Part shown: positions 8,854-17,210 of the stretch, piece by piece | How positions within the stretch are numbered: the stretch's first letter is position 1 | Layout of the letters: every line of letters starts with the position of its first letter | NCBI RefSeq assembly: GCF_025499465.1 | Contig: NZ_JAIMCA010000007.1 | Span: forward strand, 153,183-217,182 | From: Allobosea sp. BH3 | GTDB taxonomy: Bacteria; Pseudomonadota; Alphaproteobacteria; Rhizobiales; Beijerinckiaceae | Length of the DNA: 64,000 bases | Reading direction: 5' to 3' | Translations under genes and position numbers: made by a program | Notes under the pieces: generated by a model | The model's database searches: none | What the model saw: only the letters and a program-made list of their open reading frames with translations | What the model was told of the DNA's origin: nothing

Positions 8854-9846
8854 TCAGTTCTGGATGCTGATGCCGGCCTTGTCGATGATGCCCTTGAATT
8901 TGGCCATCTCGGAAATGGCCTTCGCCCGCGCCTCGTCTCCGCCGGAAGGTGTTGCGGCGGCGCCCAGCTCCTCGAAGCGGCTGACGACCGTCGGATCCTG
9001 CAGCACCGCCCGCATCTCGACGATCAGCCGGTCGCAGATCTCCTTCGGCGTGCCTTTCGGCGCCAGGAACCCGTTCCAGGAGGCGATGTCGAAGCCGGGC
9101 AGCGTTTCGGCAAGTGCGGGGATCTCGGGCGCGATCTTGGCGCGTTGCGTCGTGGTCACCGCGAGCCCGCGGATCGTTCCGGCCTTGTAGTGAGGATAGG
9201 GCGAGGTGAAGTTGTCGAAGGTGATCTTCACGTTCCCGGAGACGACGTCCTGGATCAGCGCGCCGGATGACCGATAGGTGACGTGCTGCATCTTCACCCC
9301 CGCCAGCTGCTGGAAGAGCTCGCCGCTGAGATGGATCGAGGTGCCGATGCCCGACGAGGCGAAGGCTTCCTTGTTCGGGTTGGCCTTCAGATAGGCGATC
9401 ATCTCCGCGACGTTCTGCGCCGGCAGAGACGGGTGGCAGCACATGAAGTTCGGCTGGGACGAGGCCAGAGAGAGGAACTCGAAATCCTCGAGCGGCCGGA
9501 ACGGCAGCCTTTCCTTGTAGAGGTTCGGGTTGATGCCGTGCGTCGACGGCGTCGTCATGCCGATCGTGTAGCCGTCCGGCGCGGAATGGGCGAGGCCCGC
9601 GACGCCGGTATTGCCGCCGGCGCCGGCCCGGTTCTCGATGACGAAGCTCTTGCCCATCCGCTGCGACAGCTTCTCGCAGACGATGCGGCCGATCAGGTCG
9701 GTGGTGCCGCCGGCGCCGAACGGAATGATGACGGTGACGGGCTTGGCGGGATAGCTCTGGCCGAAGCCCGAGCGCGCCGTGAACGGCATGGCGAGTGCGC
9801 CGCCGGCAAGTCCGAGTGCGGCGCGGCGGGTGATCTTGTTCTTCAT
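8854..9846 (-). CDS. Bug-family (TctC-like) tripartite tricarboxylate transporter solute-binding protein
   Basis: A periplasmic binding protein of the Bug family, 330 residues. ATG at 9846 is preceded by GGGGAGG at 8 nt. The N-terminus (KNKITRRAALGLAGGALAMPF) is a twin-arginine-like signal, followed by the family opening YPAKPVTVIIPFGAGGTTDLIGR and the motif ENRAGAGGNTG. It has no membrane partner of its own. The TctB-TctA pair lies across the divergent intergenic region (11108-13067) beside a second Bug gene. It may feed that permease or a distant one. The ligand is probably a carboxylate, given the adjacent kdgD and LysR. Confidence 0.93.
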   Translation of the reverse strand: MKNKITRRAALGLAGGALAMPFTARSGFGQSYPAKPVTVIIPFGAGGTTDLIGRIVCEKLSQRMGKSFVIENRAGAGGNTGVAGLAHSAPDGYTIGMTTPSTHGINPNLYKERLPFRPLEDFEFLSLASSQPNFMCCHPSLPAQNVAEMIAYLKANPNKEAFASSGIGTSIHLSGELFQQLAGVKMQHVTYRSSGALIQDVVSGNVKITFDNFTSPYPHYKAGTIRGLAVTTTQRAKIAPEIPALAETLPGFDIASWNGFLAPKGTPKEICDRLIVEMRAVLQDPTVVSRFEELGAAATPSGGDEARAKAISEMAKFKGIIDKAGISIQN

Positions 9847-9938
9847 CGATAGTCCTCCCCAGGAGATGACGCGGCATTCTTGCCGTCTACATCCCAGAGT
9901 AGGTCCGGTGCCGCTCCCCGCAACATCGTTCGCGCTAT

Positions 9939-9997
9939 GGCACGATCCAAAAAAGGTATCTTTCCATTGCCAAACTAACTCACCACGGCATCGTGCC
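9939..9997. promoter_or_regulatory. Divergent control region with 8-bp inverted repeat between two Bug genes
   Basis: GGCACGAT (9939-9946) and ATCGTGCC (9990-9997) are perfect inverted copies separated by 43 nt, in the 250-bp region between two divergently transcribed solute-binding-protein genes. The spacing is about four helical turns, which would suit looping or two regulator sites. Only position and symmetry support this. Confidence 0.35.
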
Positions 9998-10096
9998 TGA
10001 CCTATCCTCGTTCTCAAGCGGCCAGAAGACCGCATGCGTTCCGTGCGCCCCGGTTCGGGCGATGCGCGCGGCCAACCAACGGAGGAAATCACTGCT

Positions 10097-11092
10097 ATGA
10101 CCAAGGCCACATTCCGCCTGGATTCGTTCTCCCGCCGCCGCGCGCTCTCGCTCGGCTTGCTCGCGCTGGCAGGCTTCGCAGCCCAGCCGGCCGCGGCGCA
10201 GAATTTCGAGCGCCCCGTGCGCATCGTCGTGCCCTTCGCGCCGGGCGGCACCTCGGACATTCTTGCGCGCCTGATCGGCCCGAAGCTCTCGGCTGCCATC
10301 GGCCAGCCCGTCGTCGTCGAGAACAAGCCCGGCGCGGCCGGTAATCTCGGCGCGGATGCCGTCGCCAAGGCGCCGGCCGATGGCCACACGCTGCTGCTGA
10401 TGGATGTCGGCTCGCTCGCCACCGCTCCGAGCCTGTTCTCGGACCTGACCTATGACCCGGTGAAGGATCTCGCGCCGGTCAGCATGGTGATGTTCGGCCC
10501 TTATGTCCTGGCTGTTCATGAATCCGTGCCGGTCAAGACGCCGCAGGAGCTCGTCGCCTATGCCAAGGCCAATCCCGGCAAGCTGGCCGTGGCCAATGCC
10601 GGCGTCGGTGCGGCCAACCACATCACGGCTGTCTCCATCGCCAAGGAACTGGGCATCCAGTGGAAGAATGTGCCCTATCGCGGGGGAGCGGCCGCGTCGC
10701 GTGCCGTCGTCTCGGGCGAGAGCAACGTCATCATCAACGGATCGACCGCGACGCTGCCCTTCGTCTCCAACAAGCAGCTCGTCGGGCTGGCGGTCACGGG
10801 CGAGGAGCGCATTGCCGGCATGCCGACCTTCAAGGAAGCCGGCCTTCCGGGCAATGACGCCGGCACCTGGCAAGGGCTGCTGACCACGGCCAACACGCCG
10901 CCTGCGGTCGTCGCGCGCCTCAACACCGAGATCGGTAAGATCCTGCAGGATCCCGAGATCAAGGCCAAGATCGCCGAGCAGGGCGGCGTGGTAAAGCCCG
11001 GCTCCCCGGCCGAGTTCTCGGCCTGGCTCAAGAGCGCGACGGATCGCTGGGGCGGCATCATCAAGGAAGCCGGCATCAAGGGCGCGAACTGA
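10097..11092 (+). CDS. Bug-family tripartite tricarboxylate transporter solute-binding protein
   Basis: A 331-residue periplasmic binding protein with a signal peptide (SRRRALSLGLLALAGF, cleavage near AAAQ), the Bug opening FERPVRIVVPFAPGGTSDILAR and ENKPGAAGNLG. The ATG at 10097 lies 11 nt after GGAGG; frame upstream of it is not protein-like. It heads the operon Bug-TctB-TctA, with only 15 bp to the tctB-like start. It therefore supplies substrate to that membrane pair. Its sequence is only distantly related to the divergent Bug protein at 8854-9846, so the two may recognise different ligands. Confidence 0.93.
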   Translation: MTKATFRLDSFSRRRALSLGLLALAGFAAQPAAAQNFERPVRIVVPFAPGGTSDILARLIGPKLSAAIGQPVVVENKPGAAGNLGADAVAKAPADGHTLLLMDVGSLATAPSLFSDLTYDPVKDLAPVSMVMFGPYVLAVHESVPVKTPQELVAYAKANPGKLAVANAGVGAANHITAVSIAKELGIQWKNVPYRGGAAASRAVVSGESNVIINGSTATLPFVSNKQLVGLAVTGEERIAGMPTFKEAGLPGNDAGTWQGLLTTANTPPAVVARLNTEIGKILQDPEIKAKIAEQGGVVKPGSPAEFSAWLKSATDRWGGIIKEAGIKGAN

Positions 11093-11107
11093 CCGGTGCC
11101 GGGGCCG

Positions 11108-11557
11108 ATGACGCGCCGCGCGCTCGACTGGCGGGATTTGATCCTCGGGCTGTTCCTCGTCGCAGTGGCGGCGGGGGCGCTCTGGATGACCCGCACGCTG
11201 TCCATCGGCAGCGCTGCCGATATGGGGCCGGGCTACATGCCCCGCGTCGTTTCGCTGGCGCTGCTGGGCTTCGGGCTGTTCTTCCTTGTGCGCGGGGCGC
11301 GGCATGCAGGGGAGGCCATCCAGCCTGTCCATCTGCGCCCGGTTTTGGCAGTCCTGCTTGCGGTCGGCGTCTTCGCGCTGACAGCCGAGCGCCTAGGCCT
11401 CGCCATCTCGTCGGTTCTGACCGTGCTGCTGGCGGGCTTCGCCACCCGCGAAACACGTCCCATCGAGAGCGTCCTCTTCGCGATCGTGCTCTCGGGCCTC
11501 GCGGCTCTGCTCTTCATCAAGGTTCTGGCGCTGCCGGTTCCGCTCTGGCCGCGCTGA
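11108..11557 (+). CDS. TctB-family small membrane subunit of tripartite tricarboxylate transporter
   Basis: The small membrane subunit (about 149 residues) of a TTT secondary transporter. Four hydrophobic segments are visible: near residues 11-28, 46-64, 77-92 with 97-112, and 121-146. The family feature MGPGYMPR follows the first segment. ATG at 11108 is preferred; a GTG at 11096 in the same frame would add four residues. It lies between the Bug gene and the tctA-like gene with gaps of 15 and 10 bp, so all three are co-transcribed. Confidence 0.88.
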   Translation: MTRRALDWRDLILGLFLVAVAAGALWMTRTLSIGSAADMGPGYMPRVVSLALLGFGLFFLVRGARHAGEAIQPVHLRPVLAVLLAVGVFALTAERLGLAISSVLTVLLAGFATRETRPIESVLFAIVLSGLAALLFIKVLALPVPLWPR

Positions 11558-11567
11558 AGGCAGACAC

Positions 11568-13067
11568 ATGGAACTCTTCGACAATCTGCTGATGGGCCTG
11601 TCCACGGCCATGCAGCTCAACAATCTCGGCTTCTGCCTGATCGGCGTGCTGATCGGCACGGCCATCGGCGTGCTGCCGGGCATCGGCCCGATCCCGACCA
11701 TCGCGCTGCTCTTGCCCTTCACCTTCGGCATGGAGCCGGCCGGCGCCATGATCATGCTCGCCGGCATCTTCTACGGCGCGCAGTACGGCGGCTCGACCAC
11801 CGCAATCCTGGTCAATGTGCCGGGCGAGACCTCGTCCGTCGTCACCTGCCTCGACGGCCACCAGATGGCGCGGCAGGGCAGGGCCGGCACGGCGCTCGCC
11901 ATCGCCGCCATCTCCTCCTTCTTCGCCGGCACGGTCGCGACCGTCGTCATCGCACTGCTCAGCGTGCCGCTGGCGGCGCTGGCGCTGAAATTCACGGCGG
12001 TCGAGTATTTCAGCCTGCTGGTGCTGGGCCTGATCGCCGCCGTCGTGCTCGCCCATGGCTCGGTCGCGCGCTCGCTCTCCATGGTCTTCCTGGGCCTGCT
12101 GCTCGGGCTGATCGGTATCGACGTCAGCTCGGGCGCGGCGCGCATGACCTTTGGCGTCCCGGAGCTCTCTGACGGCATCGATTTCGTGCCGGTGGCGATG
12201 GGCATGTTCGGCCTCGCCGAGATCATCGCCAATCTGGAGCGTCCCAGCGAGCGGCGGGTGGTGAGCCAGAAGGTCCGCGATCTCATTCCCAGCCGCGCCG
12301 ATCTGCGCGCGGCCTTCCCCGCCATGGTCCGCGGCACGCTGCTGGGCTCGGCGCTCGGCGTGCTGCCCGGCGGCGGCGCTGCGCTGCCGCCCTTCTCCTC
12401 CTATGCGTTGGAGAAGAAGCTCGCGAAGGACCCGTCCCGCTTCGGCCATGGCGCGATCGAGGGCGTCGCTGGCCCCGAGGCCGCCAACAATGCCGGCGCC
12501 CAAACCAGCTTCATCCCGTTGCTGACGCTCGGCATCCCGGCCAATGCCCTGATGGCGCTGATGATCGGCGCGCTGATGATGCAGGGTATCCAGCCCGGCC
12601 CGCAGATCATGCGCGAGCAGCCGCAGCTGGTCTGGGGTGTCATCGCCTCGATGTGGGTCGGCAACCTGATGCTGCTGGTGATCAACCTGCCGCTGATCGG
12701 GCTCTGGGTCTCGATGCTCAAGATCCCCTATCGCCTGCTCTTCCCGGCGATCGTGCTGTTCTGCTGCATCGGCACCTATGGCATCGCCAACAGCCTGTTC
12801 AATGTCTGGCTGATGCTGGGTTGCGCGGCGGTTGGTTATCTCTTCATCAAGGTCGGCGTCGAGCCCGCGCCGCTGCTGCTCGGGCTGGTGCTCGGGCCGC
12901 AGCTCGAGGAGAATTTCCGCCGCGCCATGCTGCTCTCTGAAGGCGATTTCTCGATCTTCCTGAGCCGGCCGATCAGCGCGGTTCTGCTCGCGGTCGTGGC
13001 GGCGGTGCTATTGGCGATGCTGTCACCGGCGATCGTGCGGCGGAGGCGCGAGGCGCTCACCGAATGA
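11568..13067 (+). CDS. TctA-family large membrane subunit of tripartite tricarboxylate transporter
   Basis: The 499-residue transport channel of the TTT system, with about 11-12 membrane segments. Visible family blocks are IGVLPGIGPIPTIALLLP near the N-terminus, GAQYGGSTTAILVNVPGE, and the internal repeat GVLPGGGAALPPFSSY with GVAGPEAANNAG. It uses the ion gradient rather than ATP, with a periplasmic Bug protein delivering the substrate. It is the last gene of the Bug-TctB-TctA operon and is convergent with a LysR gene 9 bp away. The substrate class (di- or tricarboxylates, sugar acids) is suggested by kdgD nearby. Confidence 0.94.
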   Translation: MELFDNLLMGLSTAMQLNNLGFCLIGVLIGTAIGVLPGIGPIPTIALLLPFTFGMEPAGAMIMLAGIFYGAQYGGSTTAILVNVPGETSSVVTCLDGHQMARQGRAGTALAIAAISSFFAGTVATVVIALLSVPLAALALKFTAVEYFSLLVLGLIAAVVLAHGSVARSLSMVFLGLLLGLIGIDVSSGAARMTFGVPELSDGIDFVPVAMGMFGLAEIIANLERPSERRVVSQKVRDLIPSRADLRAAFPAMVRGTLLGSALGVLPGGGAALPPFSSYALEKKLAKDPSRFGHGAIEGVAGPEAANNAGAQTSFIPLLTLGIPANALMALMIGALMMQGIQPGPQIMREQPQLVWGVIASMWVGNLMLLVINLPLIGLWVSMLKIPYRLLFPAIVLFCCIGTYGIANSLFNVWLMLGCAAVGYLFIKVGVEPAPLLLGLVLGPQLEENFRRAMLLSEGDFSIFLSRPISAVLLAVVAAVLLAMLSPAIVRRRREALTE

Positions 13068-13076
13068 GGCTGGGCC

Positions 13077-13994
13077 CTAGTCTGTCATGCCACGCCGATA
13101 AAGGTCGCCGCGCGTTTCAAGCTCTGCCCGTACCGTCGCTGCGAAATCCAGCGCGAGAGCAGACCGGAACCGACCTGCCGCCCAGATCACGGCGACCTCA
13201 GAGGGGATGGTCGGCCGGAACGGCTTCACGACGATGCCGCGCCCGCTGTACTCAGCGGCGGTGAAGGGGTCGACGATACTCAGACCCGCGCCGGCCGAGA
13301 CCAGCGAGCAGGCGATCATCGACAGTGGCGTCTCGATCCGCACGTCGCGCGTGATGCGCTCGGCAGAGAAGATCGCGTCGATCCGGTAGCGAAGCAGCGT
13401 CGATTGTTCCAGGGAGATAAAGGGCTCGCCGGCGAAGTCCGCCGGCCCGAGAACGTCTCTGGCCGTGAGAGGGTGACTTTCCGGCAGCACCGCAACCTGG
13501 GCCGCCAGTGGCAGCAACTCGATGTCGAGCGTCGGGTATTCGAGCGGAAGCTGCGCGAAGCCGACCTCGCAGAAACCCGAGGTGACCCAGTCCGCCACCT
13601 GCGAGGAGATACTGCCGTAGATGGAGACGTCGAGGCCCGGACGTTCGCGGATGAAGCCGCCCATCAGCCTGGGCAGGAAGCCGACATTGAACGCCGGCAG
13701 CGCCGCGACGCGCAGCGTGCCGGCGCGACCTTCCCGCAGGTTCTGCGCCGCCGCCTGGATGCGCTCCAGCCCGACGAACTGCCGCTCGACCTCGCGATAA
13801 AGCGACATGGCCTCGTTGGTCGGCACCAGCCGCGCGCCGCGTCTGGCGAAAAGCTGCAGCCCCAGAGCGTATTGCAGATCGTGGATCAGCCGGGTCACCG
13901 CCGGCTGGGTGATGTTCATCGCACGGGCTGCAGCTGTGACGCCGCCGGTGACGATGACAGTGCGGAACGCTTCGACCTGGCGCGGATTTAGCAT
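13077..13994 (-). CDS. LysR-family regulator of the OccR/NocR-like group
   Basis: A 305-residue LysR protein. Its N-terminus MLNPRQVEAFRTVIVTGGVTAAARAMNITQPAVTRLI matches the style of the opine regulators OccR/NocR, and the effector domain covers about residues 90-295. It is divergent from the polyamine-type transporter and flavoprotein operon that begins at 14116, separated by 121 bp holding short inverted repeats. The layout regulator-divergent-operon strongly suggests that it controls that operon in response to the imported amino compound. The opine-like assignment rests on N-terminal similarity by eye and context; it has not been tested. Confidence 0.9.
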   Translation of the reverse strand: MLNPRQVEAFRTVIVTGGVTAAARAMNITQPAVTRLIHDLQYALGLQLFARRGARLVPTNEAMSLYREVERQFVGLERIQAAAQNLREGRAGTLRVAALPAFNVGFLPRLMGGFIRERPGLDVSIYGSISSQVADWVTSGFCEVGFAQLPLEYPTLDIELLPLAAQVAVLPESHPLTARDVLGPADFAGEPFISLEQSTLLRYRIDAIFSAERITRDVRIETPLSMIACSLVSAGAGLSIVDPFTAAEYSGRGIVVKPFRPTIPSEVAVIWAAGRFRSALALDFAATVRAELETRGDLYRRGMTD

Positions 13995-14012
13995 GCGGTC
14001 GGCTCCCCTCGT

Positions 14013-14059
14013 TCAAATCATAACATTTGGACATGGGTTGCACGAATCATTCGATTTGA
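14013..14059. promoter_or_regulatory. Candidate LysR binding region of the flavoprotein operon
   Basis: The 121-bp divergent region holds TCAAATC (14013-14019) and GATTTGA (14053-14059), a 7-bp inverted repeat with a 33-nt spacer. Inside it is CGAAT-C-ATTCG (14043-14053). Such AT-rich dyads between a LysR gene and its divergent target are usual regulator sites. Support is positional only. Confidence 0.4.
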
Positions 14060-14115
14060 CCAACTCCAGACTGTCGATGACCTTCGCCCATCACTCGAAA
14101 AGAGGAGGGGATACG

Positions 14116-15153
14116 ATGAAGTCCGTATGGTTCGGTTTGCTTATGGGCACGACGGCGCTGGCCGGCGCCGGCTCGGCCAATGCCCAGCAGAAGACGATGT
14201 TCGTCGCCGGTTATGGCGGCTCCTATGAGCAGACCATGCGCAAGGAGGTCATCCCGGTCTTCGAGAAGCAGGCGAACGTCAAGATCGAATACGTTGCCGG
14301 CAACTCGACCGACACCCTCGCCAAGCTGCAGGCGCAGAAGGGCAACCAGCAGATCGACGTCGCCATCGTCGATGACGGCCCGGCCTATCAGGCGGTCGCG
14401 CTCGGCTTCTGCGGCACGCTGACCGACGGCGCCGTCTACAAGGACGTGGCGCCGGTGATGAAGTTCAAGTCGAACAAGGGCGTCGGCCTCGGCCTCGTCG
14501 GCACCGGCCTGTTCTACAACAAGAAGGTCTTCGACGAGAACAAGTGGCCGGCCCCGACCTCGTGGAACGATCTGAAGTCCAAGACCTATGGCAAGAAGAT
14601 CGTCACGCCGCCGATCAACAACACCTATGGCCTGCATGCGCTGATCGCCTTCGCCCAGATGGGCGGCGGCGGCGAGAGCAATATCGAGCCGGGCTTCGAA
14701 GCCTTCAAGAAGGACATCAACCCGAACATCGTCGCCTACGAGCCCTCGCCGGCGAAGATGACGGAACTCTTCCAGAACGGCCAGGCGGTGCTTGGCGTCT
14801 GGGGCTCGGGTCGCGTCAAGGCCTTTGCCGACACCGGCTTCCCGGTCGAGTTCGTCTATCCGAAGGAAGGCGGCTATGCGCTCGGCGTCGCGGCCTGCCC
14901 GATCGAGGGCTCCAAGAATGCGGCCGAGGCCAATGCCTTCATCCAGTTCATGCTCTCGCCCGCGATCCAGAAGGTGATGGCGACCGGCGCCGGCTTCGGC
15001 CCCGCCAACGTGACCGTCACACTGACGCCCGATGAGCAGAAGGGCCTGCCCTATGGCGAGGACGTGAAGAAGCTCAAGGCGGTCGACTGGGACATCGCCA
15101 ACGCCAAGCGCGAGGAGTGGACCCGCCGCTGGAACCGCGAGGTCGAGCGGTAA
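14116..15153 (+). CDS. Polyamine-type ABC transporter solute-binding protein
   Basis: A 345-residue periplasmic binding protein of the family 1/PotD-like class. A Sec signal peptide is clear (cleavage near ANAQ, residue 24), and the mature protein begins KTMFVAGYGGSYEQTMRKE. ATG at 14116 follows AGGAGGGG by 6 nt. It heads the operon SBP - ATPase - permease - permease - flavoproteins - RidA. The flavoprotein genes suggest that the ligand is an N-alkyl or D-amino acid, opine or similar secondary amine. A long compound hairpin lies between this gene and the ATPase gene, which may favour high SBP expression. Confidence 0.92.
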   Translation: MKSVWFGLLMGTTALAGAGSANAQQKTMFVAGYGGSYEQTMRKEVIPVFEKQANVKIEYVAGNSTDTLAKLQAQKGNQQIDVAIVDDGPAYQAVALGFCGTLTDGAVYKDVAPVMKFKSNKGVGLGLVGTGLFYNKKVFDENKWPAPTSWNDLKSKTYGKKIVTPPINNTYGLHALIAFAQMGGGGESNIEPGFEAFKKDINPNIVAYEPSPAKMTELFQNGQAVLGVWGSGRVKAFADTGFPVEFVYPKEGGYALGVAACPIEGSKNAAEANAFIQFMLSPAIQKVMATGAGFGPANVTVTLTPDEQKGLPYGEDVKKLKAVDWDIANAKREEWTRRWNREVER

Positions 15154-15167
15154 GTCCCAGCCGTAGC

Positions 15168-15267
15168 CGTCATTCTCGGGCGTTGCTTTGCGACGACCCG
15201 AGAATCTCGTGATGTGGGTGTTCGCCCGAATTTTCACGAGATGGTCGGGTCAAGCCCGACCATGACG
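15168..15267. repeat. Compound palindromic repeat unit (copy 1) between SBP and ATPase genes
   Basis: The unit is bounded by CGTCAT and ATGACG (terminal inverted repeats). It contains three stems: ATTCTCGGG with CCCGAGAAT, TCTCGTGA with TCACGAGA, and GGTCGGGT-CAAG-CCCGACC. A related unit is at 37943-38024. Both lie in the gap following a solute-binding-protein gene. It resembles REP/BIME-type intergenic elements. Confidence 0.88.
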
Positions 15268-15299
15268 CCCGCGCTCAAGCAGAAGACATTCAGGAATCC

Positions 15300-16334
15300 A
15301 TGTCGCATCTCGTCCTCGAAGGGCTCTGCAAGTCCTATGGCGCGGCCGTCGCCGTCGAAGCGCTCGACCTGAAGGTGGAGCGCGGCGAGTTCGTCTCGCT
15401 GCTCGGGCCTTCCGGCTGCGGCAAGACCACCACGCTGCAGATGATCGCCGGTTTCGTCGGCGTCGATCGCGGCCGCATCCTGCTGGATGGCGGCGATCTC
15501 GCCTCGGTACCGCCTGCCAAACGCGGCCTCGGCATCGTCTTCCAGAGTTATGCGCTCTTTCCGCACATGACCGTCGCCGAGAACATCGCCTTCGGGCTCG
15601 AGATGCGCGGCATCGGCAAGGCGGAGCGCGAGCAGCGCACGCTCGACGCCATGGCGCTGGTCGGGCTCAAGGGCTTTGCAGAGCGTTATCCGCGGCGCAT
15701 GTCCGGCGGCCAGCAGCAGCGCGTGGCGCTGGCCCGCGCGCTCGTCATCAAGCCGGCCCTGCTCCTGCTCGACGAGCCGCTCTCCAATCTCGACGCCAAG
15801 CTGCGCGAGGAGATGCAGGGGGAGCTGCGCCAGATCCAGCGCTCGGTCGGCACCACCACCATCCTCGTCACCCACGACCAGCACGAGGCGATGGCGCTCT
15901 CCGACCGGATCGTGGTGATGAACCATGGTCGCGTCGAGCAGATCGGCGCGCCCGACACCGTCTATGGCCAACCTGCCACCGCCTTCGTCGCGAACTTCCT
16001 CGGTAAGACCAATACGCTCGCGGCGATGGGCGACGGCGCCGGCCAGGTCGACGTACTGGGCTTCCGCGTGCCGCTCGCCGGCGCGCCGGCCGGCCCGGTC
16101 TCCATCGCGGTCCGCCCCGAGCGGCTGACTCTCGCCGAGGGCGGCTTCCCGGCACGCATCAAGAGCCGCGTCTTCCAGGGCTCGCACTGGCTGCTCGGAG
16201 CGGAGAGCGAGGCCGGAACGCTGCTGCTGATGCGTCCGAATGACGGCATGCCGGTTCCTGCCGAGGGCGAAGCGGTGAAGATCGCCTTCGCGCCGGCCGA
16301 TGCCGCGTTGCTGACCGAGGGCAAGGCGCCATGA
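15300..16334 (+). CDS. PotA-like ABC transporter ATP-binding protein
   Basis: A 344-residue ATPase of the polyamine/Fe3+/sugar importer class. Walker A GPSGCGKTT lies at about residues 38-46, the signature is MSGGQQQRVALARAL, Walker B is LLLLDEPLSNLD, and the switch histidine is in VTHDQHEA. A C-terminal TOBE-like regulatory region (about 240-340) follows. It overlaps the permease start by 4 bp (ATGA at 16331), so translation is coupled. It energises the two permeases at 16331-18011. The substrate is set by the SBP at 14116. Confidence 0.94.
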   Translation: MSHLVLEGLCKSYGAAVAVEALDLKVERGEFVSLLGPSGCGKTTTLQMIAGFVGVDRGRILLDGGDLASVPPAKRGLGIVFQSYALFPHMTVAENIAFGLEMRGIGKAEREQRTLDAMALVGLKGFAERYPRRMSGGQQQRVALARALVIKPALLLLDEPLSNLDAKLREEMQGELRQIQRSVGTTTILVTHDQHEAMALSDRIVVMNHGRVEQIGAPDTVYGQPATAFVANFLGKTNTLAAMGDGAGQVDVLGFRVPLAGAPAGPVSIAVRPERLTLAEGGFPARIKSRVFQGSHWLLGAESEAGTLLLMRPNDGMPVPAEGEAVKIAFAPADAALLTEGKAP

Positions 16335-17197
16335 GTTTCGCCGCCAGCGAGCGCAGCGCGCCTTACTGGCTGGCCGGGCCGGCGCTGCTCGTCTTCCTCG
16401 GCCTCGTCATCATCCCGTTGGGAATGACGGTCCTGCTCTCGTTCTACGACTGGGGCCAGTACAAGGGCATCGTTCCCGAGTTCACCCTGAAGAACTGGAT
16501 CGAGATCGCAACCGATTCCTATTTCTTCGAGGTCTTCCTGCGCACGTTCCGGATCTCGATCCTGGTGACGCTGGCCTGCGTGCTGATCGGCGTGCCTGAA
16601 GCCTATATCCTGAACCGGATGTCGCCGGGCTGGCGCAGCGTCTGCCTGCTCGTCGTCATCGGCCCGCTTCTGGTCTCGGTCGTGGCGCGCACGCTCGGCT
16701 GGGCGCTGCTGCTCGGCTCCAATGGCTTGGTCAACCAGGGCCTGATGGCACTGGGTCTCATCACGACGCCACTTGAGTTCATGTTCACCGAGACCGGCGT
16801 CGTCATCGCGCTGACCCATGTGCTGATCCCGTTCATGATCCTCTCGGTCTGGGCCTCGCTGCAGCGGCTCGATCCCCAGGTCGAGAATGCGGCGGCCTCG
16901 CTCGGGGCGGGCTTCTTCACGATCTGGCGGCGGGTGATCCTGCCGCAGGTCGTGCCCGGCATTCTCTCGGGCGCGATCATCGTCTTCGCGCTGGCGGCCA
17001 GTGCCTTCGCCTCGCCGGCGATCATCGGCGGGAGGCGGCTCAAGGTCGCGGCGACGCTCGCCTATGACGAGTTCCTGAACACGCTGAACTGGCCGCTGGG
17101 TGCTGCCGTCGCCGTGCTCCTGTTGGTCGCGCTGGTGCTGATCATCGTCGGCTCCAACCGGCTGGTCGAGCGCCGCTATGCTCAGGTCTTCGAGTGA
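16331..17197 (+). CDS. ABC transporter permease, PotB-like
   Basis: A 288-residue inner-membrane permease with about six membrane segments; the first is at about 15-37 (GPALLVFLGLVIIPLGMTVLLSF). The ATPase-contacting EAA loop is seen as AAASLGAGFFTIWRRVILPQVVPG. It begins inside the ATPase stop codon and is followed 13 bp later by the second permease. The pair forms the channel of the polyamine-type importer. Confidence 0.93.
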   Translation: MSFAASERSAPYWLAGPALLVFLGLVIIPLGMTVLLSFYDWGQYKGIVPEFTLKNWIEIATDSYFFEVFLRTFRISILVTLACVLIGVPEAYILNRMSPGWRSVCLLVVIGPLLVSVVARTLGWALLLGSNGLVNQGLMALGLITTPLEFMFTETGVVIALTHVLIPFMILSVWASLQRLDPQVENAAASLGAGFFTIWRRVILPQVVPGILSGAIIVFALAASAFASPAIIGGRRLKVAATLAYDEFLNTLNWPLGAAVAVLLLVALVLIIVGSNRLVERRYAQVFE

Positions 17198-17210
17198 GGA
17201 GGGCGGTTCG

